Assembly: GCA_900088475.1 (NCBI GenBank)
Contig: FLMG01003062.1
Coordinates: 1 to 48,494, forward strand
Origin: Hyphochytrium catenoides
Lineage: Eukaryota > Sar > Hyphochytriomycetes > Hyphochytriales > Hyphochytriaceae
DNA: 48,494 nt
Direction of reading: 5' to 3'
In this document: in pieces, positions 1 to 12,603 of the stretch
Numbering within the stretch: position 1 is the first letter of the stretch
How the letters are laid out: the number at the start of each line of letters is the position of its first letter
Position numbers and translations under genes: made by a program
Notes under the pieces: model-generated
Told to the model about the DNA's origin: nothing
The model's input: only the letters and a program-made list of their open reading frames with translations
Database searches by the model: none

Positions 1-337
1 CGTAGTCTAAGGTCTTCTAAGGATAGTCCTCGCATCTTCACATGGTCATAGTGTCGCAGAGAGCAGGACTTGTGTTGGTAAGGTACGTCATTGCGATAAG
101 CGATACCTTCAACGTTGCAGCGAGAGATGAAGTTTTGACAGCATCTCAAGCGCTGCATTTGCTTTACTTGGGAACTTATGAACCTTGCTCAGCGTGACTT
201 TTAGTGATGTGCAGAGCGGCAAGCCCAAAGGTCATGATCTTTGACAACTCAGGCAAGCTGGGACGAAAGCGGCTATGGCTCGTCCGTAGTAAGCAATATC
301 TTTAGCCCCTGGTTCTGGGAGAATATAAAGAGACTCT
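1..337. other. 5' flank of the coiled-coil gene, no gene seen
   Basis: No coding exon can be supported here. A short open frame at 241-441 overlaps the start of the coiled-coil gene in another frame and resembles no family. The stretch is best read as upstream or 5' untranslated sequence. The left window edge could also cut an earlier non-coding exon. Confidence 0.4.
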
Positions 338-3300
338 ATGGCTTCGGGAGCCAATGGCGCTCCACCGGGAGGTCCGGGTCTGGTGGACGCCAGGAGCCAC
401 CGCCTATTGGTGGTCGAGCAGATGCTCCGGAAAAAGAGTGATGAAATGTTTCAAAAAGGGAATGCCGCCGCGGCATCCTCCTTAGCTGCATCTGCCGATG
501 ATGTCTTGGCAGGAGCCGAAGAGCTCAGGCAAGATGTTACTAGTTCCACCTTGATGCCAGTCACGTGAGGTTGACATATGTGTTCGTAGGTCTCTCCATG
601 AAAGGCTGCGAGCAATGCCACAAGATGATAGGTAACACATAAGAGGCTCTGTAGTGACACCACTCCGGACACGATCTAACGATCGGAATGCCAGCGCTGA
701 GGTCCAAGTTTGGAAGACAAGGGCGACGAAAATTAGAACTGCTTACAATGATAAGTGCAATGAACTCAGGGCCATGGAGGAGAAGTTGCTCTCCTTTCAG
801 GAGCAGGTAAGATGCCTTGAGTGAAGCTCCTTGCACCGAATGAACTATCTGCTAAGTGTCTAAACGCTGTAAAGATTCACGATCAAGCGAATAACCAAAC
901 TGGAGAAGGGAAAGGTCAAAGCGATGACCCTAAGAATCTCCAGCAGCAAGAGGAGAAGATCATGCTTCTGACTCAGCAACTCCGGGACGCAGGTACATCG
1001 CTTTAAATCCTCAGGACAGTTTTGATTATTTACCTAATGTGGCAGGTGAAGCGACCGAAGAGTTACAGCGCACTCTCCTAAAAGCACACCAAGAAAAGGA
1101 GGAAGCCAAGATGGCTCTCTCAGCATTAGAGGCAAGATGGCAAGAATACGCCAGCAAACGCGAAGCACAGCTGCAAAGCCTAGAGGAGAATTTAGAGAAA
1201 TCTGTGGCACAGATACGATCTCTCGTCGCAGAGAGGAATAGCCTTGACCAAGACAGAAGAGCCCAAATGGAACGGGCAAGAGGTACGGCTCAATTCAAGG
1301 TGTAATTACTGGTTCAGCAAGTAATAGGCATCTCGTCGCTCAGAATTGGAGAGTACCACCCAGAAACTTGATGCTATTAATAACGATTTGGTGGAGAGAG
1401 TCAACAACCTCACGACCTCTCTTCTTGAACTCCAAAGTAAAGTGGAGGAGGGTGCAGAGACTAAATCCTTGGAAAAGGATTTGGAAATATCAAGGTTGAA
1501 GATGACTGAGCTCGAGCAAGTGAAGTCTGAAAGAGAGATGCTGCTGAAGGAGAAAGACCATGAGCTTCAAGAACTTCGTGAGGAGACGAATGGCCTTCAG
1601 AGAAGTTTAGAAGAGAAGCGCTTGAGGATGGAAGAGATTCAGGAAGAATTGAAAAGAATGCGCTTGCACCAAGCAGAATGGGATCAGACCTCGGCACAAC
1701 TTTCTGCTCTTACTTCAGAGGTGCAAGACCTAAGGACCGCTCTTACCCATGCAGAGGAAGAACGCAGCACCGTTGTCTCCTCGCTAGAAGAAGCCCAAAG
1801 ACAGGTCGTTGAGCTCTCAGAAGAGCTTAAGCAAGCGCGAGTGCAATCCGAACAAACGCGAACTGAGCTTGATCATTTGCGAGCTGAACACAAGAGAATA
1901 AGTAGAGAGGAGAAAGACAAAGAAAGCTTCTATCAGGAACTACAAAAGCAGCATATGGGTCTAAAGGAGGAGATCGCATCGTTGAAGGCACAACTAGAAT
2001 GCTCTCAGGCTGCCTTTGTGGAGAAGCAGCAGCTAGAGGAGACAGTAGGGACTCTCCAAGAGGCATGCGCTGAGCTGGACTCTCTCAGACTTCGGGCTCA
2101 GCAGCGAGCAGATGAAGTCGGTGAGGTTAGGAGGCAGCTGGAGAAGGAAAGAAGCAGGAAAGCAGAGCTGAATGAAGAGAATGCAAGTTTGAAGGAGCAG
2201 CTGACAACAGCCAACAAAAGGGAAAGAGTATTAAGAGGATCATTGGAACAGCTAGAAGCAGACTCAAAGCGGCTTGGGGAAGAGGCCGACGAGTTGAGCA
2301 GAAAGCACAGGCACACATTGGATAAACTTCAGGAGTCTGCCACAAAAGTGAAGCAACAAGAGACAGAGCTAGCCGAAGTACGACAGCAGCTGCAGGGTCA
2401 GTTGGACAGACAGCATGAAGCAGAGGTGAAGAGAGACAATGCTGTAAACGATACCATAGAGCAGTTGCGGGCTCCGATGATAGCGACGGAGGAAGAACTA
2501 CGACGGGAGCTTTCCCAAAAGAGTGAAGAGCTGCAGCGCATCGGTGAGGCAATGCGGTCTATTTCCACTGAGCTTGACGAGAAGAAAAAGGAGCTAGTTG
2601 CTCTTGGGAGGGAGCTAGCCCAGACGCACGAGGAGAATGCGAACCTACGAAAAGCCAGAGTAGGTCGTGTCAGCCTTGTTCCCGAATACTTTTGCCTAAT
2701 AATTGTTGCTTATCTGTCGGCTTGAATTCACGGTTGTCTGACATTACATCTAAGGAGGATTCTGCTGCTGCGACTCTGGAGAACCTAAGCTCGCTGCAAA
2801 AGCGCTTAGAAGAAGCTGAAGTATGGAAAGGAAGAGCGCAAAAGCTTCGCTCTGCGTTCGCTGAGAAATCCTCAGCCTGTGATGCTCTGTCCGAGGAAGT
2901 CCAGAGTATACGAACAGTATTGGACGAGGAAAAGGAACAAAAAAATAAGGCTCTGGAGGAATTGAATAGGAGGGCGACCGCAGCGGCCCTACTAGAGTCA
3001 AGAGTTAATGAGTACGGGAACGATTGAAGTGGTTCTATAGTTGACTTGCTCCTTACTCTACTGTCGCTTGCTTATTGCCCTTCTAGAATAGAAACAGAGA
3101 ATGCTTCACTGAAAGGAAGTATTTCAGAACAAGAAAGAACTATTAAGGAATTGCGGTAAGACAGGCACTATATTCCCTGAGGTCATCTGCTTCAGTATTG
3201 ACACATCCTATTGGTGACATAGACAAAGCCTTGAAGCTCTGGAAGCCAAGCACAAGGAAGAACTTGCGACATTTCAGCTAAAAGTCTCGTCATCTCAGAC

Positions 3301-6300
3301 AGACGAGCTAATAGAAGAGGTAAATCGACTGCAACATAAGCTGAAGGACACCGAGGAAGGCTTTAGCAGGTTCAAGGCGAAGGCGCATGCAGCACTAAAG
3401 AAGGCGGAGCGCAGATCAGCCACCGCAGTGGAGTTTGAGGTATTATCAGCCTTCTGTGGGGTACTAAGGCTACTATCGCGGTTGACTTGCTTTTTAGACC
3501 ATGCTGGAGGCGAAGGACGAAGAGATTTTGCAGCTCCAAGAAGAGCTGCGACGAACTAGTGATGAGTTACAGGGGCTTCGACAGGTCCTTGTCACGTCTT
3601 GAACCTACCCTATCCTTCTTCTGATTCATGTCTGCCTACCGGTTTAAGATGTCTACCATTGCCCTTCTACCTTCTAGGTCTTTGCTAATGACTGTGCGCA
3701 AGCGTATTGCTAACATTCTCAGAAGTTCCAGAGTTAATACTTATTGCTCCCTTGTCTGTGATCACGCTCACACTTCCTCCACTCTGTACTGAATAAATCT
3801 CTAGCGCGGTCAAGAGCGTGAGACGATAGAAAAGTCCCTTCAAGAGGCCATGAAGGAGGCTGATAGTAAAATAACAAGCGCAAATGAGCAACTTCAACAA
3901 CGAGAGATTGAGGTTACCGAGCTCAAACACGAGTTGGAAACCCTGAACGAGAAGCAGACACAAGCCATGGAAGCCCTATTGAATGTTCAACAAGAAAGGC
4001 GCGAACTTGAAGAAGAGAGAGATCTGCTTGTTAGGGAGAAGTCTAACATATTTGACAAGAACAAAGTGCTTGAGAGCCAAAATTTAGCGCTAACTAAGTG
4101 CAGCAAAATCCTCTACTTGTGCCTGAAAAGGAATCTGTTCTCTACAAGGACGGCGGATTTAACTGCTTTCTATCGCTGGGCCACTGCGGTCAGTCGATTG
4201 AGACTGAGCGCGCAAAAGGCGGATGATAAGGCGCAGTCTTCAATGTCTATGGAAGCTTTAGTGAGAGGTAACTTTAACCTTTTCCTCTGATGCGGCGCCT
4301 GTCCCTCTTTGTAATCCTTGCATCTTCCAGAGCTCCAGGAGAAGGAAGTCATACTTCGAGAGAACTCCCATCTTATCGAAAGTCTAGAGAAGGAAATCAC
4401 AGCTCTTAAAGAGCGAGAGCACGACCTTAGAAGACAATTGTCAGAAGCCGGAGAAGTAGCCATTCAGCAGAGCAAGGACGCAGTAAGTTTATTATGCACA
4501 AGTTCCCACAGTACTCAAATATACTTTCCGCAGCTCGCTATTGTTCAGTTCGCTTCTCTCGCTTATAAACCTGGATGTCAACTCATCGCCCATATATCGT
4601 GCTTGAAGAGCCAGCAACGAGATAAGGGTTGCCAGGCCAGTGAAGCTGGTAAGAGCGCCGTAAGGGCAGAAGCCACTGCTGGCGATGTCCAAGCTTCTGT
4701 TGTAGCCGCCGGAGGGCAGCTCAATTACGTGGAGAAAGAAGAAAGTCTGCCACCTCAATTACACAGACAAAGAAGTGTGGAAGAGGAAGAAGACGTCATA
4801 GAGAGCTTAATGGCAGAGAAATCCCGCCTAGAGAACGATAATCAAGCCCTAACCGCGGAGATTAAGCTGTGTCTTGTGAAGATAGACCGACTGAAGGTAA
4901 GTAGAGCGTGCATTTGCCGGTGCTCTCCCTTATAGAGTCGCCCTTTTAAAGCTCTTCTTGTGTCCACGATCTTTTCATTTTCGTTCTTCTCTTTGGACTG
5001 TTAATGTAACCTTACTTACTGGCCAGGAGGAGCTCAAGTCACATCAGGAAAAGATTGAAGTGCTGAAGAATTTAAGGGGCGACGATTCAGATGTTGAGAC
5101 TGACGAGGTCAGTTAAACCGCTCCTTTTGGGGAAAGTTCATGTCAGCGCTTCGTATGTCCAGTTTCGTGACTTATCCGCCGTGATTGACTTTAGGATGAG
5201 GTCGATCTTCAAGAACAATCCCGCCTTAGGGATTCAGCCAAGTTTGCTACCTTCCTTATATCTTTCCAAGAGAGTCGACGGGACCTCCTTAAAGGCATAA
5301 GTGGGAGGCTGGATGTACGTTAAAAGCCAGGGCTTCGCCACAAAGTTATGACAACCTTAACGCAAGAGACTAAGTTGCGCTTCCCGCCTTCGAACATTCG
5401 CCAAACATATGCTACATTTGGCAGACTATTCAGCAGGATGTAAAATATTTGGAGAAGCGCAAGGCAGAACTAGAAGCTGTGAAGAAAACCTTAATAAAGG
5501 TTTGGGAGGCAGCTGGCGTAGGGTAGACAATGTGACTGATCAGGCATCTAAGTTGCACTCTTATCCGTTCACCGAACAGGCGGAGAAGAGCAGAGGCAAA
5601 AGCTTAGAGCCAGTTCCTCAAGACGCAGGCGGAAAGGATGAGGAAAGCTCCGTCACAGGTGATATTGGATTGTTTGTAGATAGTGGTTCTAGGTGGGCTA
5701 ACCTTTCATGCAAAAAAAAAACTGTCGAAGATTTAGCTGGGAGTGGCAGACCCAAAGGTAACTTGCTATAACATTCTCCGTGCCACTGCGAGACACACTT
5801 TTCAATAGAGCTATCTATACTTAGGACTCGAACCACCCAGCCCTCTTGGAAAGATCTCGGCGTCTTCCGGTAGCCTTGAGATTTCTAAGCAGCAGAAAGG
5901 TCAAGAACAGGAAGGGACCGGCGGGAAGGCAATAAAGTTTCAAAGCTATCATGTGAATGTTAGCGCGGGCCAGATTTTCAAGCTCCCAGTGCCAGTTGAA
6001 GTACCAGGTTGCACAGTGCGGTATAGCTTCTATGAGGACAACGGACAGGACATTGCCTTCATGGCCTTTCTGCAAGATGGTAAGCTTACTTTTGGTTATT
6101 ATCATGATCGGTGGTTAGTGTGCCGCTCTTCCGCGCATTTGCGTTGGCATGGCTATTCAAAATTGATCTTTATCTAAGCAGACCGGTCGTAGTTTCCGGC
6201 ATTTTAGCCTTTGCCTGGATCTTTTTGCTGTGAATTCTTTCTTCCATACCTCCAGTGTATCAGGCCCGCGTCTTCGTTGCTCTCGCTCCATCATTCCAGG

Positions 6301-7603
6301 CCTCTGTTCAGAAATGTTTTAAGTAGACGCTGAGTCACTTCTCTTGCCATCATCTCCTTACGTTATGTCTAAACTAGCCTCGTTGGAGCACGTTGAGATT
6401 GTGCCTTATTCGCGCGTTGTGGGTGAGATTGGCGATCCCATCCGTGGAGAGATTGTCGTGGAGGATGCGGGATTATTCTTTTTGCAGTGGGATAATAGTT
6501 ACAGCTGGATCTCTCCTAAACTCATCTCTTACGTCGTTGAGCTTACACCGCCCGCCAAGGGCGAACTAGTGAAGGATGCTATTGAGAAGGAAAGGTGAGA
6601 TAGATCTCAGACCCTGCAAACGCCTCCATTAGTTGTCGGTGTCTCTCATGTTCCTTCCCTCAACCCTGGTCACTTATCATTCCTGTTTCTTCGGCGGCAA
6701 TAGGCGAGCTAGTGCAGCGGCTATTGAGGCAGACTCTGAGATCTCTATCGCCCAAGAGCAGGTTCAAATCGAGGTGGGACCTCTACCATAAAGGTCAGGC
6801 AAGATAAGTAGTGAGACAGAGTTTTTCTCATGCGGGTTTGATTCTATGTCAGCAACGTCTATTGGAGAACCTTCACAAGCTACAGGGCAAGATATCTGTC
6901 CTCCGATCTCTGCAGCTGGATTTAAGCAATGGCAAGGAATCCTGGACAGGACACAGAGAGGTGCGTTAACAACCCCTCAGCCGGCGAGGCACCTCCTTTA
7001 GAAGACTATGAAGAGGGAGCAAAAGTGGGGAAGCCAAGGGACGCGAGGCGAACGTTTGACCTCTTTTGGCATACCCGTAGGCGCTGGATCAACGTAAGAG
7101 CCACCTGACTGAGAAGCTTGAGCTGGCACAAAAAGCCGTCGACGAGGTGCAAGTCTATTACGCTCGATTAGATAATGACGAGGGCGAGTGCAATGAGATT
7201 TTTGAAGGACTGAAGGATGAGATGGAGGCCATTGAGATGATTCTGAAACTCTCCGGGGTAAGATACTTTCCCATCAACGGCAATTTTCCATGGTTCACAT
7301 TCTCCTCTCTGCCCTGCGCATCTCTTATGCCGTCTGTGGGTTGTGCTACAATCCCACTCGCAGAATGAAGATTATGAAGCCAACATCGCGCAAATACAAA
7401 GAAAGCTCCAGCAGCTTGAAGGGGATTGTAATAGTATCAACAGCGGCGGAGACCAAGACGGATCAAGTCCCCAGGATACCGCCTCTCCTCTTTCTTCCCT
7501 TTCCTATCCTCTTCCTACTTCGTCAGTCGACGACATGATGCCTAGAGACTCTATTGTGATACAAGGAGAAGGGGAGAACGCGGAATTTGAGGAAGCGACA
7601 TAA
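338..7603 (+). CDS. Giant coiled-coil protein with internal GOLD domain
   Basis: About 22 exons encode roughly 1,700 residues. The start is the ATG at 338, opening MASGANGAPPGG. Most of the protein is heptad-rich Glu/Lys/Leu/Gln coiled coil, with the longest exon at about 1343-2659. Exons at about 5822-6080 and 6374-6594 form a GOLD-type beta-sandwich. It opens at VSAGQIFKLPVPVEVPG, has YSFYEDNGQDIAF in the middle, and closes with the diagnostic FLQWDNSYSWISPKLISYVVEL. A further coiled coil of about 200 residues and a Ser/Pro/acidic tail follow, ending at TAA 7601-7603. GOLD domains are known from p24 proteins, Sec14-like proteins, ACBD3 and FYCO1, where they bind partners at Golgi or vesicle membranes. 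A tether or adaptor role is inferred. No transmembrane segment or FYVE finger is visible. Joins near 560-700, 820-900, 4090-4270 and 5490-5545 are uncertain, so small frame errors are possible there. Confidence 0.8.
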
Positions 7604-7771
7604 GGCAGCTGTAACGACTCTAGCTGCCCTAAACCGCTGTCGCTGATGCTAAAGCTGATGAAACACGGCTGCTGCCTCGAGACAAGTAGGTTCTACGACA
7701 AAGCTGCCCTGGTTGATGAGCAAGCAAGACATCAAGGAAAAGTGAGGTGGTAAAGATGAACTGATGAGTAG

Positions 7772-7772
7772 C

Positions 7773-7814
<42 letters not shown>
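7772..7814. repeat. (GA)n microsatellite
   Basis: An almost uninterrupted run of GA dinucleotides, with looser GA/GAA sequence continuing to about 7840. It lies about 170 nt after the stop codon of the coiled-coil gene, so it is probably in that gene's 3' untranslated region. Confidence 0.9.
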
Positions 7815-7817
<3 letters not shown>

Positions 7818-7959
7818 AGACAGGGAGAGAGAGGAGAGAAGTTGATTTTGAGCAATACCAGCACGATGCACTTTGACCCGTCTGTGAGGACAAAGGGCGG
7901 AAGAGCGTTACAAGAACAAGCCCTGTCAAAACAGTAGAGAACGACAGACATTGATTCCT

Positions 7960-7965
7960 AATAAA
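7960..7965 (+). terminator. Candidate polyadenylation signal AATAAA
   Basis: A perfect AATAAA about 357 nt downstream of the coiled-coil gene's stop and upstream of the kinase gene. It is the first canonical hexamer I noticed after that stop. The assignment is by position and consensus only. Confidence 0.4.
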
Positions 7966-8403
7966 GCATATTTATGTTGACAATGTATGGACTAGTGTAC
8001 TCTGTTATCACGAATGGTTTGATGCCAGAACCGTTTTGTCGCAAGAAGAAGAAGCCACCGACCAGAAGCTTCATGATAGTCCGTCGTAAGTCAAAGGAAG
8101 AAGCAGAAAGCAAGAGAAGAGAGAAGCAAGGCTAGTAAAGAACGATGACAAGAATAGTCTCCACTGTTGACGCAGGCTCTTCTCTGTTTCACCACCGGGT
8201 TCGCGTCTCAGAGGAGGCACCACTGAAGCGACCAGAACAGTTTAGGCACAAGCGCTGGGACAGGAAGAACTCTAGAAGCAGCCTCACTACTCGGAGTAAT
8301 CATCTCCTTGCAGAGCAGTGGCGGACTTGGCCAAGGAGTGTGATGACGTCGAATATAGACACATTAACCCATGACTCTCCTTAGTGAAGTGCGGCGCTAA
8401 ATC

Positions 8404-11400
8404 ATGCATAGTAAGTCTTCTGCAAGTTCCCCATTGCTGTGGACGCACCACAGGTCGATCGAAATACTGACTGACAGGACTGTCATCGCCACTGGACAGA
8501 ATATCGACTGTTATCAAAGAAGGGTGAAGGGACATTCTCTGAAGTGCTTCGGGCACAAGTGAGTCGACGATAGATTGATGATTGACGAAAGAGAGAAAGT
8601 CCTAGAGTAGAATGGCGGAAGAACATCTAGGCACTTCTAATTCTCATTGGATGCGGCTATGCCTCATCCTCAACTTCCTTTTTACTCTGCAGTGCGTCAA
8701 AAACGGAAAGTTCTATGCGATCAAGTGCATGAAGACCCGATTCACAAACATCGAGCAGGTTAATGGACTGAGGGAGATCCAAGCGCTTCGGCGCCTCTCA
8801 CCCCACCCCCACATCATTAAGCTCTTTGAGGTGCTATAGTAAGTATCACTGAAGAGTGTTCTTTGCTAGTCCATCCCTTACAATCGTGCGTGCTCTCTCC
8901 GACGCCTCCGTTCAAATGCCTATTCAGTGATTTTTCCTTGCTACCGTTTTCTACTTAATCCAACGGGTGAAGTCTTTCTCAAGGTACCCATAACTCTTAC
9001 GATGCAATACTAACTAACAGTTGCGTCTCCTAGCGATGAACCTACTGGCCGTCTGGCACTGGTTTTTGAACTAATGGAGATGAATATTTATGAGTACATC
9101 AAGGGCCGCCAACACCATTTGCCTGAGCCTTTTGTCAAGAGCAGGATGTACCAAGTACTTAAGGGACTTGAGTGGATGCATCGGTGGGTTTGTTAAGAGT
9201 AGCAAGTTATAGTCTGGCTCGCATGAGGCAAAGAATGCCACCTTAAGCAGGTCATAGCGGGAGGAAGATGGATAGGAGCTTTTGGAAGGACAATTCTTTC
9301 GAAGAAGGGATTGGAGTTAGAAAGAAGGACTAGCTGCGATTTCCACCAGGGATACTTGAACAGCTAACTTCTTCCTCTCGTTCGAACTCTCTCTTTCTCT
9401 CCATTATCTGTCTCGTCTCCTCGACCTGATATTCAGGAACGGGGTGTTTCATCGTGACATCAAGCCAGAGAACATCCTGATGCACAATGACGTGCTCAAA
9501 CTTGCCGACTTTGGGTCTTGCCGGGGAATCTATTCAAAAATGGTTTGACCCTACAGCTATGCCGCCACGACCCTACGGCTCTTACTGTCGGCCCAGCTCG
9601 TGGGACTGTCACCTCCATTCATACGCTCTCCTTGTCTTTATAACATTGTTTCTCTCCAAAGCATACATCGTTCTCTCTTCCCCTTCAACCCTCAGCAAAC
9701 TCGCTGGCCTTCTATTTCTGCCCCGTCGCCTTTACTCTATTTAGCGATAACTTCAAGCACCCTACTTCTGTTCTCTCTGCATAGCCTTACACAGAATACA
9801 TCTCTACGAGGTGGTACCGAGCACCGGAATGTCTTTTAACAGACGGGTTTTACACCTTCAAGATGGATATCTGGGGCATAGGATGTGTACTGTTCGAGGT
9901 GGTGGCGCTCTTCCCGCTCTTTCCAGGACAGAACGAGGCTGACCAGATCAGTAAAATCCATCAAATCCTTGGGACGCCGCCCAAGTTGGTAAGAAGAGAT
10001 ACTAACTCGCTCTCGAAGAAATCGCACCTTATCAGTCGGGATAAGTGGGAGAGAGAGAGAAAGGTACCTAAGGGGAACAGCACTTCCATCGCCCCGAGAA
10101 TCCAAAAGGAGCCGAGCAAGTGCCTGACGGAAATAGGCTCCTTGGGATAGAAGTAGCACTACTGCGGCTAGTCCCAACACCTCTCCTTTCAGTTTCTCTA
10201 CCATTTCTTCCGTAGCTCCACACTTATAAGGATTTGTTATTTGGTGCTGGTTACTTGTGTCTGTCATCCCTGCTGCTTACGCGTCCTGCGCCTTGCCATC
10301 TCTCTCTCCTTTCCTGATATGGTGTGAGCCTATAGTCTCAGCCTCCTTCACTTTCAGGTGCTTGACAAGCTGCGGCCCCATGCCCGCAGTCACGACCTTG
10401 ATTTCGAGAAGGTGGAGGGAACAGGGATCGAGGAGCTGATTCCTCATTCCTCTCCTGAGTGCATTGACCTTATCAAGCAGCTCTTGACCTATGACCCAGA
10501 TGCAAGGTACCAACACGAGAAAGCAAAGAAAGAATTTGCACGAGCGAAGAGGACACTCAACCATCTGCAAGGCACCTTCTTATTAAGCAGCATCACTATC
10601 GCCTTGGAAACCTTCTGTTGCTTCTCCTTTGATCTCTCGACGCTAACTAACTCAACCCAATCTCCATGCTCGTCTCGCCTAGATCTCTGGCAATATTATC
10701 TATATCTTGCCCTTGCATAACAATTCACTTCTCTAATATCCTCTTGCTCTCCTCCATAGGCTGACTGCCAAACAGGCCATGAAGCATCCGTTTTTCAAGG
10801 AAGTGAGGGATGCGGAGAAGATGAAGAAAGCTCCGCCTGCTCACGCCGATAGGAGCGCCATGGAAGTCAAGTCGTCGACAAAGGATAAAGAACGAGAACC
10901 ACAAGAAGAATCTTCGGAAGAAGCGGGAGAACAAGATGAACTTACTAAGGTCGTCGCGCCAACAAAGAGCTGACCGAGATACCGCCAGACATCATCGCCT
11001 TTCATTAAGCCTTCTAAACGCCAGTCCTCTCTGACTTGCATTGGCAGTCCCGACCCGTAGAGGACTAGCCTCTAGAGCCCGCCAATAGACGGCTTAATAG
11101 CTATAATCACTCCTTAGATGCTCTTCCTTCAAATTTGTCCTCTTCGTTGTTGCTGTTCAAAGGACCTCTATTACTCTGACTATTTAAGTTTCCTCATTGA
11201 ACGCTCCTTCTGCCTGGCCATCCACCGTAGGCGCAAGAAGAGCCTTCTAATAAGATGAAAGACGGGAGTGAGCCGAGACGAAGAAAGGACGAGGCCCGCC
11301 AAAATCTTCCTAACATCAAGGTAATTCTCTCTTGCTCTCCTAGGGATGCCCTAGGAATAGCTCGTACAACGGTGCTTCAGCATCTTCTTCTTCGAACCTT

Positions 11401-12214
11401 AGCCTGATGACACGACGGTCCTTTTTTACCTCTGTGCTTATCCTTGCAACCTATCCAGCCGCAACCATTGGCTTAAGCCAACCTGTGCGTGATTCTTCCT
11501 GCACCACGCTTTCTCTCATGAATCATACGCCATGTAGATGGAACCATCGGCCCAGCCAGAAGCAAGCCACGTTCCCTCAGTAGAAGTCGCAGCCATACCA
11601 CTGAAACAAAGGAAGGCATCTGTGAAGAAAGAAAGGCAATCCAGGAAGATCGTCAAGGTAAGAAGGCCCTTGGTACTATTTTTCCTTCTCTGGCGAGGCC
11701 CTCCTGCTCCTGCCTTCCCTGTCTGTTCTACCTGGCGGACAAGGTGCCATCAATGCCTTTTGTCTTCTATAAATCTTCAGCTGTGAGTTGTTGATGGCTC
11801 TGCTCCATAACGTCCGATGTCTGAGTTCACTGGGTACAGCAGGAAGAGCTGGCTGCGGTTGCGGCCCTACCGCCTATCCAAGTGGGCTCCCTCCGGCCAG
11901 AGCAAGCTAAAGAGAGCAATACTAGTCCGAACAAGAGAGCGAGTCTTGTAAAGGAAGAGAAAGAAAAAGGAGTAGACACCGAAAAAGGACCGAAGAAAGG
12001 AGTCTCTTCGAAAGATCAAGAAAGCAAGGGTCTCACGACTGAAAGCACAGCTAAGGGCGCAGGAAAAGGGGTCATCAAGGGAGACCCTTCTGCGATGCCC
12101 CTTCCTATGCCCAGCAGAACTATTATCACCCTTGCTATCGATGGAAACAACGTTGTTCAGCCTTTGAAGAAGAAGAAACATAATAGGAACCCTCACCACT
12201 TAGATCCCGCCTAG
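8404..12214 (+). CDS. MOK/LF4-like ciliary protein kinase (RCK family)
   Basis: Serine/threonine kinase of the MAK/ICK/MOK group. The Chlamydomonas member LF4 limits flagellar length. Exons: 8404-8410, 8500-8558, 8693-8838, 9034-9183, 9437-9542, 9785-9988, 10358-10506, 10760-10949, 11231-11320, 11538-11657, 11843-12214. Joining the 7-nt first exon gives [18 protein letters not shown], with a complete glycine loop. Visible motifs are AIKCMK (ATP Lys), [15 protein letters not shown] (alpha-C Glu), HRDIKPEN (catalytic loop), DFG and [11 protein letters not shown]. The activation loop carries TEY, as in [17 protein letters not shown] is a further MOK hallmark. The last three exons add a basic Lys-rich tail with LPNIK and LPPIQ and keep phase 0. 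If the intron after 10949 is retained, the protein stops at TGA 10971-10973, giving a shorter kinase. The donor at 9543 (GTTTGA) is weak. Confidence 0.9.
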
Positions 12215-12603
12215 AGGATTTCTTGATACATTTTTGAGCAGTAAAGAGTAAAAGAGAACAAACAGACACTAGAGAGATCCAAAGGTTCTAGACAGTCGGC
12301 CAGATTGCTCTTGGGTTCTATAAATAGAAAGTGTTTATTGTATCACTCACTAAGTGAAACACTAGACCGTGACGGGAGACTAGTGTCATCTTGTTGTATA
12401 AGAGAGATGCAAGCCAAAAGGGTCGACCTTTTTTCTTATCTTACCTTCTACCTACCCTCCCGGCTACCTCATGTGTGGTGGGAAAGTAGTGACGGAGAGA
12501 GACGTTGCTGCGCGCGCATTTCGGAAAATTATATAGCTAGTTACAAAGTTGGCGCCTTGAACTTGTCGAATATGGAGGAGAATCCTTTTCCCTTAACATT
12601 GAC
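12215..12603. other. Convergent intergenic gap
   Basis: The gap lies between the kinase stop (+) and the frataxin-like stop (-), about 390 bp. It presumably holds both 3' untranslated regions. A 100-codon open frame at 12305-12607 on the plus strand has no ATG context or family resemblance and is not taken as a gene. Confidence 0.5.

Larger units (their letters stand above)
7604..8403. other. 3' UTR and intergenic region with GA microsatellite
   Basis: No exon is supported. The stretch holds a GA-rich microsatellite near 7772-7814 and a canonical AATAAA at 7960-7965. It also contains purine-rich sequence leading to the first micro-exon of the kinase gene at 8404. Open frames over the microsatellite on the minus strand read only Leu/Ser repeats and are not genes. 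Confidence 0.6.

Noticed and set aside
7629-7951. Three minus-strand frames of 65-100 codons
   Set aside because: They read the GA microsatellite as Leu/Ser repeats and have no other support.
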